NCBI RefSeq assembly: GCF_018374135.1
Contig: NZ_JAHAFS010000020.1
Location: 1-30,730, forward strand
Length of the DNA: 30,730 nt
Direction: 5' to 3'
Origin: Campylobacter gracilis
GTDB lineage: Bacteria; Campylobacterota; Campylobacteria; Campylobacterales; Campylobacteraceae
Below the pieces are notes generated by a model. It did not search any database. It saw only the letters and a program-made list of their open reading frames with translations, and had not been told where the DNA came from. A program made the translations under genes and the position numbers. Positions 15,550 to 24,999 of the stretch are shown one piece after another. Each line of letters begins with the position of its first letter. Within the stretch, counting starts at the first letter, position 1.

Positions 15550-16500
15550 ATGTCGCCTTCTTTGCAAGATGCTATTTCACAGACTTTAATCGAGCAAAAA
15601 GCGTGCGCTAGAGTTTTTAATAGATATTACTACCTCAGTATAGCCGTCATTTTAGCGATCATACCTATAGGGCTGTACCTAGACGGCGTTAAAGTAGACA
15701 CTCCTCTGATAAAAATTGCCGAATTTTTGGGCGCCCTGATCTTTTTTCAGATCTTTTGGATATTTCTTCTTCATTGTGCCGGTCAAGAAACTGAAGCGGA
15801 AATTCGCTACTACAAATTTTATAAAGAGATATTCGTCCGCGCCGTAATAAACGATATAGATGCCGGTTTAAAATACGATCCATATACCGGCATGCAAGAA
15901 GAGGAATTTCAAAAATTTAGAATTTATAGGAAATCTAGGATCAAAAGCGAGGATCGGATTGCGGGCGTGCACTGCGGGATTAAATTTAGCCTCAGCGAGG
16001 TACATAGTAATGGTAGGTTTTACATGAAAACGGATAATCCGCTCATAGCGGCGATTATGTTGATCAAAATATTCTACGATAATTATATGGACTTTGACGG
16101 CAACGTACTGATCTGCGAGCTCGCGAAAAAAACCTCGGGCAAAACGATAGTGGTAAGCAGGGAGCTAAACGCCAAGATCTTCGGCGAAAAAGAGATGATG
16201 GACGATGTGGATTTTATGCGCGATTTTCGCGTGTTTGCGGATGACAAAGTAGAAGCGCGCTATCTGCTAACGCCCGCGTTTATGGAGCGTCTGCGCGAAA
16301 TAAATCGCGAAACGAGCGGCGAGTTCAGCTTGAGCACGGTATTTATGGATGAGCGCTTATATCTATTTTTAAACGGTGCACCCGATCTTTTTGAAACTAC
16401 GCTTTTTGGTAGGCCCGCTAGCATAGAGCTCGCGCGCGAATACCAAACGCAGATCCGCAAAATTTTAAGCCTAATCGAAACACTTAAACTCACAAATTAG
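15550..16500 (+). CDS. DUF3137-type membrane protein
   Basis: A 316-residue protein with two hydrophobic segments near the N-terminus (about 25-45 and 57-77) and a long cytosolic domain. The order of features fits the DUF3137 family: the membrane pair, then a YRKSRIKSEDRIAG segment (about 130-143), a short conserved beta-rich stretch, and a C-terminal region with GAPDLFETTLFGR. I recognise the family but its function is not known. AAGGATAGAT precedes the ATG. It stands alone with its own promoter, about 240 bp after the metal transporter, so it need not belong to that system. Confidence 0.65.
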   Translation: MSPSLQDAISQTLIEQKACARVFNRYYYLSIAVILAIIPIGLYLDGVKVDTPLIKIAEFLGALIFFQIFWIFLLHCAGQETEAEIRYYKFYKEIFVRAVINDIDAGLKYDPYTGMQEEEFQKFRIYRKSRIKSEDRIAGVHCGIKFSLSEVHSNGRFYMKTDNPLIAAIMLIKIFYDNYMDFDGNVLICELAKKTSGKTIVVSRELNAKIFGEKEMMDDVDFMRDFRVFADDKVEARYLLTPAFMERLREINRETSGEFSLSTVFMDERLYLFLNGAPDLFETTLFGRPASIELAREYQTQIRKILSLIETLKLTN

Positions 16501-17119
16501 CAGGGCGCATTGCGGCTGAAATTTTGCATCGAGCAAATTTAGGTCGGGCGGAATTTTCACAGAAGCGCAATTTCGGCAAAAACGTAAAATTTAATCAGCA
16601 GTACGATCTCTCGGCGGTTGCCAAATTTAACGAGTGATACGATTAGAGATGAAAGTGCCTGTCGCGCATAAATTTAAAGCAAAACGCCTTGCCGTTGTCT
16701 TATAAATAAAATTTAACACTCCGATGCTTCCTGGAAGCGACTCTTGTTTAGCTCTTCATGCCCAAAATAAAATTTGATCGCGTTTCGCATCGCAGCCTCT
16801 AGCTTTTAGTACCAAACCCGCATAGCGACAAATTGAATCGGCGGCGCCCGTGATGATGAAATTTAAAAGTAGATCTGCAAGGACGAAATTTAAATTTAAA
16901 AGCAAACTCACGACGAGAGTTAAATTTAGAGCGCGTGCGGCTTTTGCAAAAGCCGCACGCTAAAACCGTATTTGCCTAGCCGCATACTGCAACGTACGTC
17001 AAGCGCTAGCTCTGCACGTACGTCAAGTTCCGCCAAAATACTCGCCACGCGTTCCTGCATCGTCTCATAAAACACCATCGTAAGCTGTATTGTAAATTTA
17101 AATTATAAAGAATTTGGAT
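16501..17119. other. gene-free spacer with palindromes and short repeats
   Basis: No gene. It contains a perfect 28-bp palindrome (16933-16960), two copies of ACGTACGTCAAG (16992-17003 and 17016-17027), and many AAATTT words. Confidence 0.5.
16933..16960. repeat. perfect 28-bp palindrome
   Basis: The left arm GCGTGCGGCTTTTG is followed directly by its reverse complement. As RNA it would give an 8-bp GC-rich stem plus a TTTT/AAAA extension. On either strand the inner AAAA/TTTT and the lack of a downstream T-run make it an imperfect terminator. It lies about 430 bp after the DUF3137 gene and 200 bp after serA. Confidence 0.6.
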
Positions 17120-17144
17120 GAGGCAAAATTTAAAATTTTGCCTC
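17120..17144 (-). terminator. hairpin after serA, probable terminator
   Basis: Twelve-base arms (GAGGCAAAATTT at 17120-17131 and its complement at 17133-17144) around one central base, starting 15 bp past the serA stop on the minus strand. The GC-rich base GAGGC is followed by an A/T top. The downstream T-tract is weak. Confidence 0.45.
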
Positions 17145-17159
17145 CTAAGCGGAAAAGGA

Positions 17160-18737
17160 TTAAAGCGCTGCGTAGCGCACCATTAGGCAGGTTTGAAGCG
17201 CCGCTAGTTTATCGAGCGTGCTTTTTTGCACTTCGGAATCAACCAAAATGACCGCCAAAGCATCCCCCTCCTCGCCTCTGCCTAAGCGAAAATCCGCGAT
17301 ATTGATGTTCTCGTCGGCTAGGATCGTGCTTACGGATTTGATAACGCCCGGCACGTCGGTATTTTTGAAGATTATCATCTTGCCTTTCGGCTTAAAATCG
17401 GTCTTAAATCCGCCGATATTTACGATACGCTCCTCGCTTCCGTCAAAGACCGTGCCCGCGACGTTTGAGATCGCCTCGTCGGTCATGATTTTTACCGCGA
17501 TCTCGCTTTTATAGACGCTGTTTGCAAGCTCGCCGAAGCTCGTATCGATCCCCTTTTCATCCGCAAGAAATTTTGCATTAACGTAGTTTAGCGAATCGCC
17601 CAAAGAATCGTGCAGCGCGCCTACGATGGCAAAAACGAGCATCGATTTTAGATACTGAACCACCTCGCCGCTGCCCTCGATGCGAATCGATTTGATCGGG
17701 CCTTTGTTGATCTGCGCCGCAAGATAGGCCATTTTGGAGACTAAATTTATATACGGCTCGATACCGCGCGGCAAATCCTCGAGCTTAAGCGGCAAATTTA
17801 AAGCGTTTGGATAGTTTAAGCCGCGTGCGGCGCTGATCGCCTGCTCTGCGGCTTCTCGGGCGATATTGCTTTGCGATTCGAGCGTATTTGCTCCAAGATG
17901 CGGAGTCGCACTTAAATTTTCGATATCCAAAAGCTCGTGATCGGTCGCAGGCTCTTTGTCGAAAACGTCGATGCCGAGATACGCGATCTTGCCGCTGCGT
18001 AGATTGTTTGCGAGCGCTTTTTCGTTATACAGCCCGCCTCTAGCGCAGTTTATTAGGCGCACGCCGCCCTTCATCTTCGCTATTTGCGGCTCATCGATCA
18101 TATTTATCGTCTCTTGATTTTTCGGCGTATGGATCGTGATGAAGTCGCAAGATAAAATTTCATCGAAATTCTTCGTATATTTTACCCCGAGCTTCGTTGC
18201 CTTTTCGGGTTCGATATACGGATCATAGGCGATGACGTTCATCCCAAACGCAAGCGCGCGCACCCCCACGCGCGAGCCGATGTTTCCAAAGCCGATGATG
18301 CCGAGGCTCTTTTTATAAAGCTCGGTGCCGTACCACTTCTCGCGCTTCCAAATTCTATTAATTTTCAGATCGTTGCAGGAATTTACATATTTGCGCGCCG
18401 CATTTAGCAGGTGGCACATGGTCATTTCAACCGCGGCGATGGTGTTTGCCGTAGGTACGTTCATCAAAATAATGCCGCGCTTGGAGCAGCCATCGATGTC
18501 GCAGTTGTCGACGCCCACGCCCGCACGCACGATCGCTTTTAGCTTGGTGCCGGCATTTAGAAATTTCTCATCCACTGCCGTAGAGCTTCTGGTAATCGCG
18601 ACGTCAGCATCGCCTAAAATTCCGTATAGCTTGCTCTTGGGCACGTTCGTAGCGTCGATTACTTTAACGTCCGATTCTTGCTTAAGCAGATCAAAACCAA
18701 TTTTGTGGATTGCGTCGCAGACTATGATAGTTTTCAT
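17160..18737 (-). CDS. serA: D-3-phosphoglycerate dehydrogenase
   Basis: The first committed enzyme of serine synthesis; oxidises 3-phosphoglycerate to 3-phosphohydroxypyruvate with NAD+. At 525 residues it is the long form. It has a split substrate domain, the NAD-binding loop GFGNIGSRVG (about 145-154), and the catalytic trio region with ARGGLYNEKAL and the H in SATPHLGANT. An intervening domain (about 315-445) and a C-terminal ACT domain (about 450-525, with MIIFKNTDVPGVIKSV) may sense serine. The open frame extends 30 bp upstream (18767), but homologous proteins begin MKTIIVCDAI, and ATG 18737 follows AAAAGGTTAAATTTA, so I take 18737. It lies 54 bp after rpsA on the same strand, with a hairpin in between. 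Confidence 0.95.
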   Translation of the reverse strand: MKTIIVCDAIHKIGFDLLKQESDVKVIDATNVPKSKLYGILGDADVAITRSSTAVDEKFLNAGTKLKAIVRAGVGVDNCDIDGCSKRGIILMNVPTANTIAAVEMTMCHLLNAARKYVNSCNDLKINRIWKREKWYGTELYKKSLGIIGFGNIGSRVGVRALAFGMNVIAYDPYIEPEKATKLGVKYTKNFDEILSCDFITIHTPKNQETINMIDEPQIAKMKGGVRLINCARGGLYNEKALANNLRSGKIAYLGIDVFDKEPATDHELLDIENLSATPHLGANTLESQSNIAREAAEQAISAARGLNYPNALNLPLKLEDLPRGIEPYINLVSKMAYLAAQINKGPIKSIRIEGSGEVVQYLKSMLVFAIVGALHDSLGDSLNYVNAKFLADEKGIDTSFGELANSVYKSEIAVKIMTDEAISNVAGTVFDGSEERIVNIGGFKTDFKPKGKMIIFKNTDVPGVIKSVSTILADENINIADFRLGRGEEGDALAVILVDSEVQKSTLDKLAALQTCLMVRYAAL

Positions 18738-18761
18738 TAAATTTAACCTTTTGAAGTAGGT

Positions 18762-18785
18762 CCGCAAGGCGGGGATGCCTTGCGG
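18762..18785 (-). promoter_or_regulatory. hairpin between rpsA and serA
   Basis: CCGCAAGGC (18762-18770) and GCCTTGCGG (18777-18785) form a perfect 9-bp stem with a 6-nt loop, 6 bp after the rpsA stop and 24 bp before the serA start. There is no T-run after it on the minus strand, so attenuation, processing or mRNA stabilisation fits better than simple termination. Confidence 0.5.
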
Positions 18786-18791
18786 GAGGAA

Positions 18792-20459
18792 TTATTTATT
18801 TAGTTGATCTTTGATCAGATCCCCTAGGCTTTGCTTCTCGTCGTCGTTACTATTGATCTCATTTAGCGCCTCGCGCTCCTTCTGATGAGCCAGCCTGCGC
18901 ACGCTTAGGCGGATTCTGTTTTTCTTCTCGTCGATAAAGGCGATCGCAGCCTCGATCTCGTCGCCCACTTTTAGGCTATCTACGCTTACGTTGCCAAGAT
19001 CTTCCTTGCGGATAAGCGCGTCGATACCGCCTCCAAGCTCGACAAAAATTCCGAACTCTTTAATATCGCGGATCTTGCCTTTTACGACATCGCCTTGATT
19101 GTGGCTCTTGGCATAATCGCTAATAGGGCTATCGCCGAGCTCTTTGTGGTTTAGAGAAATTTTTTGAGTATCTTTGTCGATCTTGATGATCTTAACCTCG
19201 ATCTCGTCGCCTACTTTGAATAAATTTTTGCATTTCTCGCCGCGATCCCACGAAGCGTCTTCGTTATGCAAAAGCCCCTCTACGCCGTCGATCCTTACGA
19301 ACGCGCCGAAATTTGTAATCGTAGTGACGCTGCCTTTTAGCACGTCGCCTACTTTGTATTTAGCTACGAACTCGTCAAAAGGCTTGGTGAGTAAATTTTT
19401 AAGGCTTACGCGCAATCTGCGCTCGCTAGGGTTAATCTCTACGACTTCGACGTCAAGCTCCTCGCCCTCGCTGATGAAATCTTTCGGATTTTTGATATTT
19501 TTATCCCACGAAATTTCGCTGATATGCAAAAAGCCCTCGATGTCGTTGCCAAGATCGACAAACGCGCCGTAAGGCTCGATATTGCTTACTTTTACGCGGA
19601 TAGTATCACCCACTTCCAGGCTATCTTTGATCTCGTTCCAAGGATCTGGCATCGCCTCTTTGATCGAAAGAGAGAGATGCTTTTTATCGTTGTCGTATTT
19701 GATAACTTTAACCGGAACCTTATCGCCCTCTTTGTAGAGCGAGCTTGGATTTACCGGGCCTTTGTATGAAATTTCGCTGTAGTGCACGAGTCCGTCCACG
19801 CCGCCTACGTCTACGAACATACCGTAGGTAGTGATTTTTTTAACGATGCCTTCGATGATGCCCTCAGTGGCGATTACTTTTTCGATCGCCTCTTTGCTTG
19901 CTTTGCGATCCTCATCAAGCAGCTTCTTGCGCGATACTACGATGCTTTGTTCGTCTCTATCGACCTTGATGATCTTTACTTTAAAATTTTTACCGACGGC
20001 GCCATTTGGGTTTTTAAGCGCACTTTGCGAGCGCGGCATAAAAAATTCCACGTCATCTGCATTAGCGCAAACGAAACCGCCCTTATTAAACGATAGAATT
20101 TTAACGTCATAGACATTTTCTGCGTTTTCATCATAGGAGTCGATGAATGCCTTTACTTTTTCCTTCTTTAGGGCCTTTTTATACGATACGACCGGGCGAC
20201 CGCCTCTGCTTCCGATAATAGCGACTTTGATGTCATCTCCTACATTAACCTGCGGGTTTCCTTGATCGTCGCTAACCTCGGCGGCGTCTAAAATACCCTC
20301 CGACTTCCTGCCTACATCTATGAAAACCTCGCCGTCCTTAAGGGCGATAACCTTACCTGTGACGACCTCGTCGCGAGACTTCCCGGTGTCATACTCCTCT
20401 AACAATGTCGCAAAATCTTCCTCTGCGTGGTTTTGAACCTTCTCGTTCACCTCAGCCAT
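18792..20459 (-). CDS. rpsA: 30S ribosomal protein S1
   Basis: A 555-residue RNA-binding protein with six S1 (OB-fold) repeats, the usual count and length for S1 of Gram-negative bacteria. Repeats begin near residues 33, 118, 203, 288, 375 and 462. The best ones show the pattern G-x-V-x-x-I-x-x-[FY]-G-[AI]-F-V-x-[LVI] (for example VSNIEPYGAFVDLG and VTTITNFGAFVRID). S1 helps mRNA bind the 30S subunit. The start ATG 20459 has AAGGAAGCA before it. A likely -10 (TAGAAT, 20516-20511) lies upstream, so it probably has its own promoter as well as read-through from ispH. Confidence 0.97.
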   Translation of the reverse strand: MAEVNEKVQNHAEEDFATLLEEYDTGKSRDEVVTGKVIALKDGEVFIDVGRKSEGILDAAEVSDDQGNPQVNVGDDIKVAIIGSRGGRPVVSYKKALKKEKVKAFIDSYDENAENVYDVKILSFNKGGFVCANADDVEFFMPRSQSALKNPNGAVGKNFKVKIIKVDRDEQSIVVSRKKLLDEDRKASKEAIEKVIATEGIIEGIVKKITTYGMFVDVGGVDGLVHYSEISYKGPVNPSSLYKEGDKVPVKVIKYDNDKKHLSLSIKEAMPDPWNEIKDSLEVGDTIRVKVSNIEPYGAFVDLGNDIEGFLHISEISWDKNIKNPKDFISEGEELDVEVVEINPSERRLRVSLKNLLTKPFDEFVAKYKVGDVLKGSVTTITNFGAFVRIDGVEGLLHNEDASWDRGEKCKNLFKVGDEIEVKIIKIDKDTQKISLNHKELGDSPISDYAKSHNQGDVVKGKIRDIKEFGIFVELGGGIDALIRKEDLGNVSVDSLKVGDEIEAAIAFIDEKKNRIRLSVRRLAHQKEREALNEINSNDDEKQSLGDLIKDQLNK

Positions 20460-20510
20460 ATGCTTCCTTTAAATTTATTTGTGCTTTTTTGAAAAGAACT
20501 AAAATGCGCG

Positions 20511-20516
20511 ATTCTA
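20511..20516 (-). promoter_or_regulatory. -10 element of the rpsA promoter
   Basis: On the minus strand TAGAAT preceded by AATTTTAGC, about 50 bp before the rpsA start codon. Reasonable, without a visible -35. Confidence 0.4.
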
Positions 20517-20571
20517 GCTAAAATTTGCTTTCGATTTGATAAATTTCTAAGAGTAAATTTGATAAGAGGGC

Positions 20572-21408
20572 TTATAAATTCTGTGTTAAATTTTCGATTC
20601 GCGCTACTACTTTTTTGATGATCCAATCGGGCGTGCTAGCTCCTGCGGAGATGCCGCAGAGGCTTTTGTTTTCAAACCACGAGCACTCAAGCTCGCTTTC
20701 GTTTTCTATAAGGTAGCTGTCTTTGCAAAAATTTTGCGAAATTAAAAAAAGCTGCTTGGTGTTGGAGGAATTTTTTCCGCCTACGATTATCATCACATCG
20801 GCCTTTTGCGACAGGCTTTTTACGGCCTCTTGATTTTCCAGCGTCGCATTGCAAATCGTATTAAAAATTCTCAGCTCCCTCGCGCGCTGCATCAAAAAAT
20901 CCGCGATTTTGGTAAAGCTTTCTATCTTTTTCGTAGTCTGCGAAACGAGCGCGACGCGAGGTCCGAGCTTGACGTCTTGCAGTTCCTTCGTATCCATGAT
21001 CACGAATACGCGTGATTTCGCGTATGATTTCACGCCCTTTACCTCGGGATGATTTGTATCGCCGAAGATCACGATATCATAGCCTTCCGCGCTCATCTTT
21101 TCTACGATCTGCTGCGGCTTAGTCACGAAGGGGCAGGTAGCGTCGATGAGCTCTTTATTTTGCGCCTTTAATCTTTGCAAATCGTCCTTTTGGATGCCGT
21201 GGGTGCGGATGATGAGCTTTTGCTCGTCCTTGATCTCGCTAACGCCCTGTAAGGTTTTGACGCCGAAATTTTGTTTTAAACGGTTAATCTCTTCGGCGTT
21301 ATGTATGAGCTCACCAATCGTAGCGGCCTCGCCGGCGCTTTCTGCGATCTTGATCGCGCGCTTGACGCCGAAGCAAAAGCCGTAGCTTTTAGCCATCTCA
21401 ATCTTCAA
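20572..21408 (-). CDS. ispH: 4-hydroxy-3-methylbut-2-enyl diphosphate reductase
   Basis: Last enzyme of the MEP isoprenoid pathway; makes isopentenyl and dimethylallyl diphosphate. The 278-residue protein has the three cysteines that hold its iron-sulfur cluster: C12 (GFCFGVKRA), C92 (DATCPFV) and C186 (NTICNAT). It also has H36, H70, H120 and the catalytic E122 (NHPE), and the GGKNSSNT and SAGASTPDW substrate loops. The preferred start is a TTG at 21408, because Campylobacter homologues begin with four or five residues before AKxYGFCFGV; an ATG at 21396 would remove these. The TTG start overlaps the aroA stop by 11 bp, which implies coupled translation. Confidence 0.95.
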   Translation of the reverse strand: MKIEMAKSYGFCFGVKRAIKIAESAGEAATIGELIHNAEEINRLKQNFGVKTLQGVSEIKDEQKLIIRTHGIQKDDLQRLKAQNKELIDATCPFVTKPQQIVEKMSAEGYDIVIFGDTNHPEVKGVKSYAKSRVFVIMDTKELQDVKLGPRVALVSQTTKKIESFTKIADFLMQRARELRIFNTICNATLENQEAVKSLSQKADVMIIVGGKNSSNTKQLFLISQNFCKDSYLIENESELECSWFENKSLCGISAGASTPDWIIKKVVARIENLTQNL

Positions 21409-22672
21409 CGCAGGCTCCGATCTGTTTTAAAATTTCGGCGAAGTTCGGAAACGACGTCTCGATACAATCGCTATCCTCGATGATCATCCCCGATCTTAAG
21501 CCTAAAATCGCAAAACTCATCGCGATACGGTGATCGCCGCACGGCGTGATGATCGCCGCGTTCGCCTCGCCGCCTTCGATCTGCCAGCCGTCCTGCAGCT
21601 CGCGCGCCTTAATACCGCAGGTACGAAGCCCTTCGCAGGTTACCTTTATGCGGTCGCACTCCTTCACGCGCAGCTCGGCGGCATTTCTAAGCACGCTACT
21701 TCCCTGCGCGCAAGCAAACGCGATCGCAAGCGCAGGCGCTTCGTCTATCAGCCAGGAGATGTTTTCGCTCACTTCCACGGCGTGAAGCGGCGCGTAAGCG
21801 ACCTCTATATCGCCGATCTGCTCATAAATTTCGCTCGTTTTGTGAAATTTTACCTCGGCGCCCATACGTTTTAAAATTTCATACGCCTCTATGCGGGTTT
21901 TATTTAGCAGCATATTTTTTAGCACGATGCGCGAGCCGGGGGTTATCGCTGCGGCGACGGCGAAGAAAAACGCCGAGCTGGGGTCGTTTGGGATAAAAAT
22001 TTCAAGCGGTTTAAGCGGCGAGCTAAGCGGCGCGACTTCGATCGAAAGGCCGTTTTGCGAAATTTGCGCGCCCATAGCTTTCAGCATCCGCTCGCTATGA
22101 TCGCGGCTAAGCTCGGGCTCGCTAAACCTGCACCCGCTGCCGCGCAAGGCCGCTAAAATAAGAGCGGTCTTTACCTGTGCGGACGCAATTTTACTCGCGT
22201 ATTCAAAATACCCGAGCTTTTGCCCGAGCACTGCAATAGGCGCCTTTTCGCCGCCTGCTCGTCCGTAAATTTTAGCGCCCACCTTGCAAAGCGGATCCGC
22301 AACGCGCCTCATCGGGCGCTCACTTAGATACCGATCACCGCACAGCACGAAAAAGCCCTCGCGTCCCGCCAAAAAGCCCATAAATAGCCGCATAGCAGTG
22401 CCCGAGTTGCCGCAATCAAGCGGAACGTTCGGCTCTTTGATAACCTCCGGCGGAGTGATTAGAATTTCGCCCCCTACGCGCTGTACGCTAGCGCCCAAAA
22501 GCTCCACGATTTTTAGCGTATTTAGCGTATCCTCGGCGGCTAGATAGTTTGAAATTTTACTCGTCCCCTCCGCTAGCAGCGAAAAAATCGCCGCACGGTG
22601 CGAGATTGATTTGTCCGCGGCGATATTTGAAATCTCTGCCCGCAAAGGGCTTGCTTGCGCAAAAATTCTCAT
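21398..22672 (-). CDS. aroA: 3-phosphoshikimate 1-carboxyvinyltransferase (EPSP synthase)
   Basis: Sixth step of the shikimate pathway: joins phosphoenolpyruvate to shikimate 3-phosphate. It has 424 residues, normal length. Key stretches are ADKSISHRA (K21, S22, R26), the NSGTAMR block (about 89-95), LSERPMRR (about 116-123), SSAFFFAVAA, DEAPALAIAFA with the catalytic Asp, and RVKECDRI. The last 4 bp of pheT overlap its ATG (ATGA), and ispH starts inside its 3' end, so it sits in a coupled chain of translation. Confidence 0.96.
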   Translation of the reverse strand: MRIFAQASPLRAEISNIAADKSISHRAAIFSLLAEGTSKISNYLAAEDTLNTLKIVELLGASVQRVGGEILITPPEVIKEPNVPLDCGNSGTAMRLFMGFLAGREGFFVLCGDRYLSERPMRRVADPLCKVGAKIYGRAGGEKAPIAVLGQKLGYFEYASKIASAQVKTALILAALRGSGCRFSEPELSRDHSERMLKAMGAQISQNGLSIEVAPLSSPLKPLEIFIPNDPSSAFFFAVAAAITPGSRIVLKNMLLNKTRIEAYEILKRMGAEVKFHKTSEIYEQIGDIEVAYAPLHAVEVSENISWLIDEAPALAIAFACAQGSSVLRNAAELRVKECDRIKVTCEGLRTCGIKARELQDGWQIEGGEANAAIITPCGDHRIAMSFAILGLRSGMIIEDSDCIETSFPNFAEILKQIGACVED

Positions 22673-24999
22673 CGCAGCCCAAGTCCCAGCTCGCTGCTAA
22701 GCGCGGCTAAAATTTTATCGGTAAAGCCCGCGACTTCCTCGTCGCACAGCGTTTTTTGAAGGTCTTGAAATACAAGTCTGATCGTCAGGCTCTTTGAATC
22801 GCCCAGGCTTTCGTCGCTGTAAAGATCGCTCGGGATAAGCTCCTTTAGCGCCTCGATTTTAAGGGCGTCTATACACTCTTTGATCTGCTCGAAGCGCATT
22901 CCGCTCGGCACCAAAATGCTTAGATCGCGCGATACGCTAGGGAACTTCGAATAAGCGTCCGCTACGATATTTTCAAATTTAAGCTTAGAAAAATCGATCT
23001 CGCACAGATAGCTTTTATCCAGATCGCGCCCTGCTTCTACGGCGTAATCCACGCGCCCGATAAAGCCCACTATCTGCCCGCCCTGCTCGATCTGAGCTTG
23101 CTCGAATTCGCTTAAAAATTTCAAATTTTCGCCGGGCAACCTGACCTTAAATTTACCGATGACGCTTTGGATTAAATTTGCAAAATACAAAAAATCGACC
23201 GCAGCGGGTTTTGCACCGGCCGCTATAGAGGACTCGGCTTTTAGTCCGCTAGCGATAAAGCCCAGTCTTAGGCTCTGCGAGCCGTCCGCATCAAACACCT
23301 CTGCTAGCTCAAAAAGCTTGACGCTTCTGCGGGAATTCTTTAAATTTCGCTCAGCAGACTCCAGCAGATGATTAATGAGCGTCGGTCTTAGCGCGTCTAG
23401 CTCGCCGTTGATCGGATTTAAAATTTTAACCTTGCACGGCGCAAAGCCTAAGCTTTCTAGCGCCTTGCTATCGTCAAATACATAATGTACGCACTCGAAA
23501 AATCCTACTGCTGCCGCCTTGCTGCGAAGCTTGCGCCCGTTTTGCAAATTTACGTAGGTATCGTTTAGGCGGTTTTTTTCATAGAAACTTAGCGGCGCGG
23601 CGGCGATATTGTCGATGCCCACGATACGCACGATCTCCTCGCACACGTCGTGAGAATTTACGATATCGTGGCGGAAAGGCGGCACCTTGGCAGTGATTAG
23701 ATCGGCTTCGACGCCCACATCAAAGCCCAGTCTTTTTAAAATTTTAACGATCTTATCGCGCGGAATTTGCGCACCGATCATTGAGTTTATCTCTTTTTCG
23801 CTAAAGCCCACGATAAGCGGCTCCAAAGCATTTGAAATCTTTTGTGTGCCCGCATATAGGCTAACGGCTTTATTTTTAAGTAACAATCTAAATAGCAGAT
23901 CTAGCCCTAGCCTAAGCTTTGGCTCGCTGCCTCTACTTGAGCGGTACACGTGCTCGTCGCCTTTTAGGCTTTTGTTTTCGTTTACTGCTCTGGCGATAAT
24001 TAGTGGCGCGGTGTAGTTTGCCTCTAATAGCACCACTTTGCTACTGCAACACGCCTTTAGCTCTGCGTCTTGGCAAATCCCTGCTACGCTAAGCAGTCTC
24101 TTGCCCGCATAAACGCCGAACTCGCCGTTTGGCATAGGCTTTATGTCAAGCGCTACCTTGCCATCTGCGGAAGCGATCTTTTCAAAATCATAAGCTCGCA
24201 GCAACACTCCGGTAGAATGAGTAGCGTAGTTGATGAAATTTTGCACCGCGCAGCTTTGCAAAATACCAACGCTTGCAAGACGCAAGGTCTGCTTTAAATT
24301 TAACTTCAGCTCGCCTTTGATCTCGTAAGCCCGAAAGGCAAATTTAGCGCTTACCTCATCGCTTGCACGCACGCTTAAAATTCTACCGATACCAGGCGCT
24401 CCGTCGGCATCTTCAAACTCGTGTTTTTCCTTTAGCGGCAGATCAAGCGCTGCGCCTAGATCGCGCGCTATGCCTAAGATGCTAAGGCAGTCGCCGCGAT
24501 TAGCGGTAAGCTCGATCTCGATAAGATCGTCGTTAAAAATTTCATACTCGCGCAGCTCTTTACCTAGCACAAGCTCGCCGATGCTGCTATCAAGCACCAT
24601 AATGCCGTCATTCGTCTTAGCAAGTCCAAGCTCGGTTGCCGAACAGATCATGCCAAAGCTCTCCACACCGCGAAGTTTAGCAGGCTTTATCTCAAGGCCA
24701 CTAGGCAGCACGGTGCCGATCAGGCTAACTGCGACGTATTGCCCCGCCTCGACATTTTTCGCGCCGCAGACGATCTGCAGGCTCTGCTTACCGACATCAA
24801 CCTCGCAAACGTTTAGATGATCGGAATTCTCGTGACGACGCTTGCTTTTTACGAGTCCTACTACGACGCCTTTAGGAAGTGAAATTTTATCGTGAGCGTC
24901 AACCTCCAGACCGATGGAATTTAGCGTAGAAAGTAGCCTTTCGCTTGAAATTTCGCTTATGTCGATCCACTCCTGCAACCAATTTCTCGTTATTATCAT
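22669..24999 (-). CDS. pheT: phenylalanyl-tRNA synthetase beta subunit
   Basis: The large subunit of the alpha2-beta2 enzyme that charges tRNA-Phe. Its 776 residues carry the usual domains: an N-terminal tRNA-binding OB fold (about 38-150, GVVVGLVKSKRRHENSDHLNVCEVD), the B3/B4 editing region (about 200-370), B5 (about 395-465), the catalytic-like core, and a C-terminal FDX-ACB domain (YSKFPSVSRDLSILVP, near 690). Its ATG overlaps the pheS stop codon by 4 bp. Confidence 0.97.
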   Translation of the reverse strand: MIITRNWLQEWIDISEISSERLLSTLNSIGLEVDAHDKISLPKGVVVGLVKSKRRHENSDHLNVCEVDVGKQSLQIVCGAKNVEAGQYVAVSLIGTVLPSGLEIKPAKLRGVESFGMICSATELGLAKTNDGIMVLDSSIGELVLGKELREYEIFNDDLIEIELTANRGDCLSILGIARDLGAALDLPLKEKHEFEDADGAPGIGRILSVRASDEVSAKFAFRAYEIKGELKLNLKQTLRLASVGILQSCAVQNFINYATHSTGVLLRAYDFEKIASADGKVALDIKPMPNGEFGVYAGKRLLSVAGICQDAELKACCSSKVVLLEANYTAPLIIARAVNENKSLKGDEHVYRSSRGSEPKLRLGLDLLFRLLLKNKAVSLYAGTQKISNALEPLIVGFSEKEINSMIGAQIPRDKIVKILKRLGFDVGVEADLITAKVPPFRHDIVNSHDVCEEIVRIVGIDNIAAAPLSFYEKNRLNDTYVNLQNGRKLRSKAAAVGFFECVHYVFDDSKALESLGFAPCKVKILNPINGELDALRPTLINHLLESAERNLKNSRRSVKLFELAEVFDADGSQSLRLGFIASGLKAESSIAAGAKPAAVDFLYFANLIQSVIGKFKVRLPGENLKFLSEFEQAQIEQGGQIVGFIGRVDYAVEAGRDLDKSYLCEIDFSKLKFENIVADAYSKFPSVSRDLSILVPSGMRFEQIKECIDALKIEALKELIPSDLYSDESLGDSKSLTIRLVFQDLQKTLCDEEVAGFTDKILAALSSELGLGLR

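Noticed and set aside
19524..20112. Plus-strand frames opposite rpsA
   Set aside because: Antisense of the highly periodic S1 repeats; they follow from its codon pattern.
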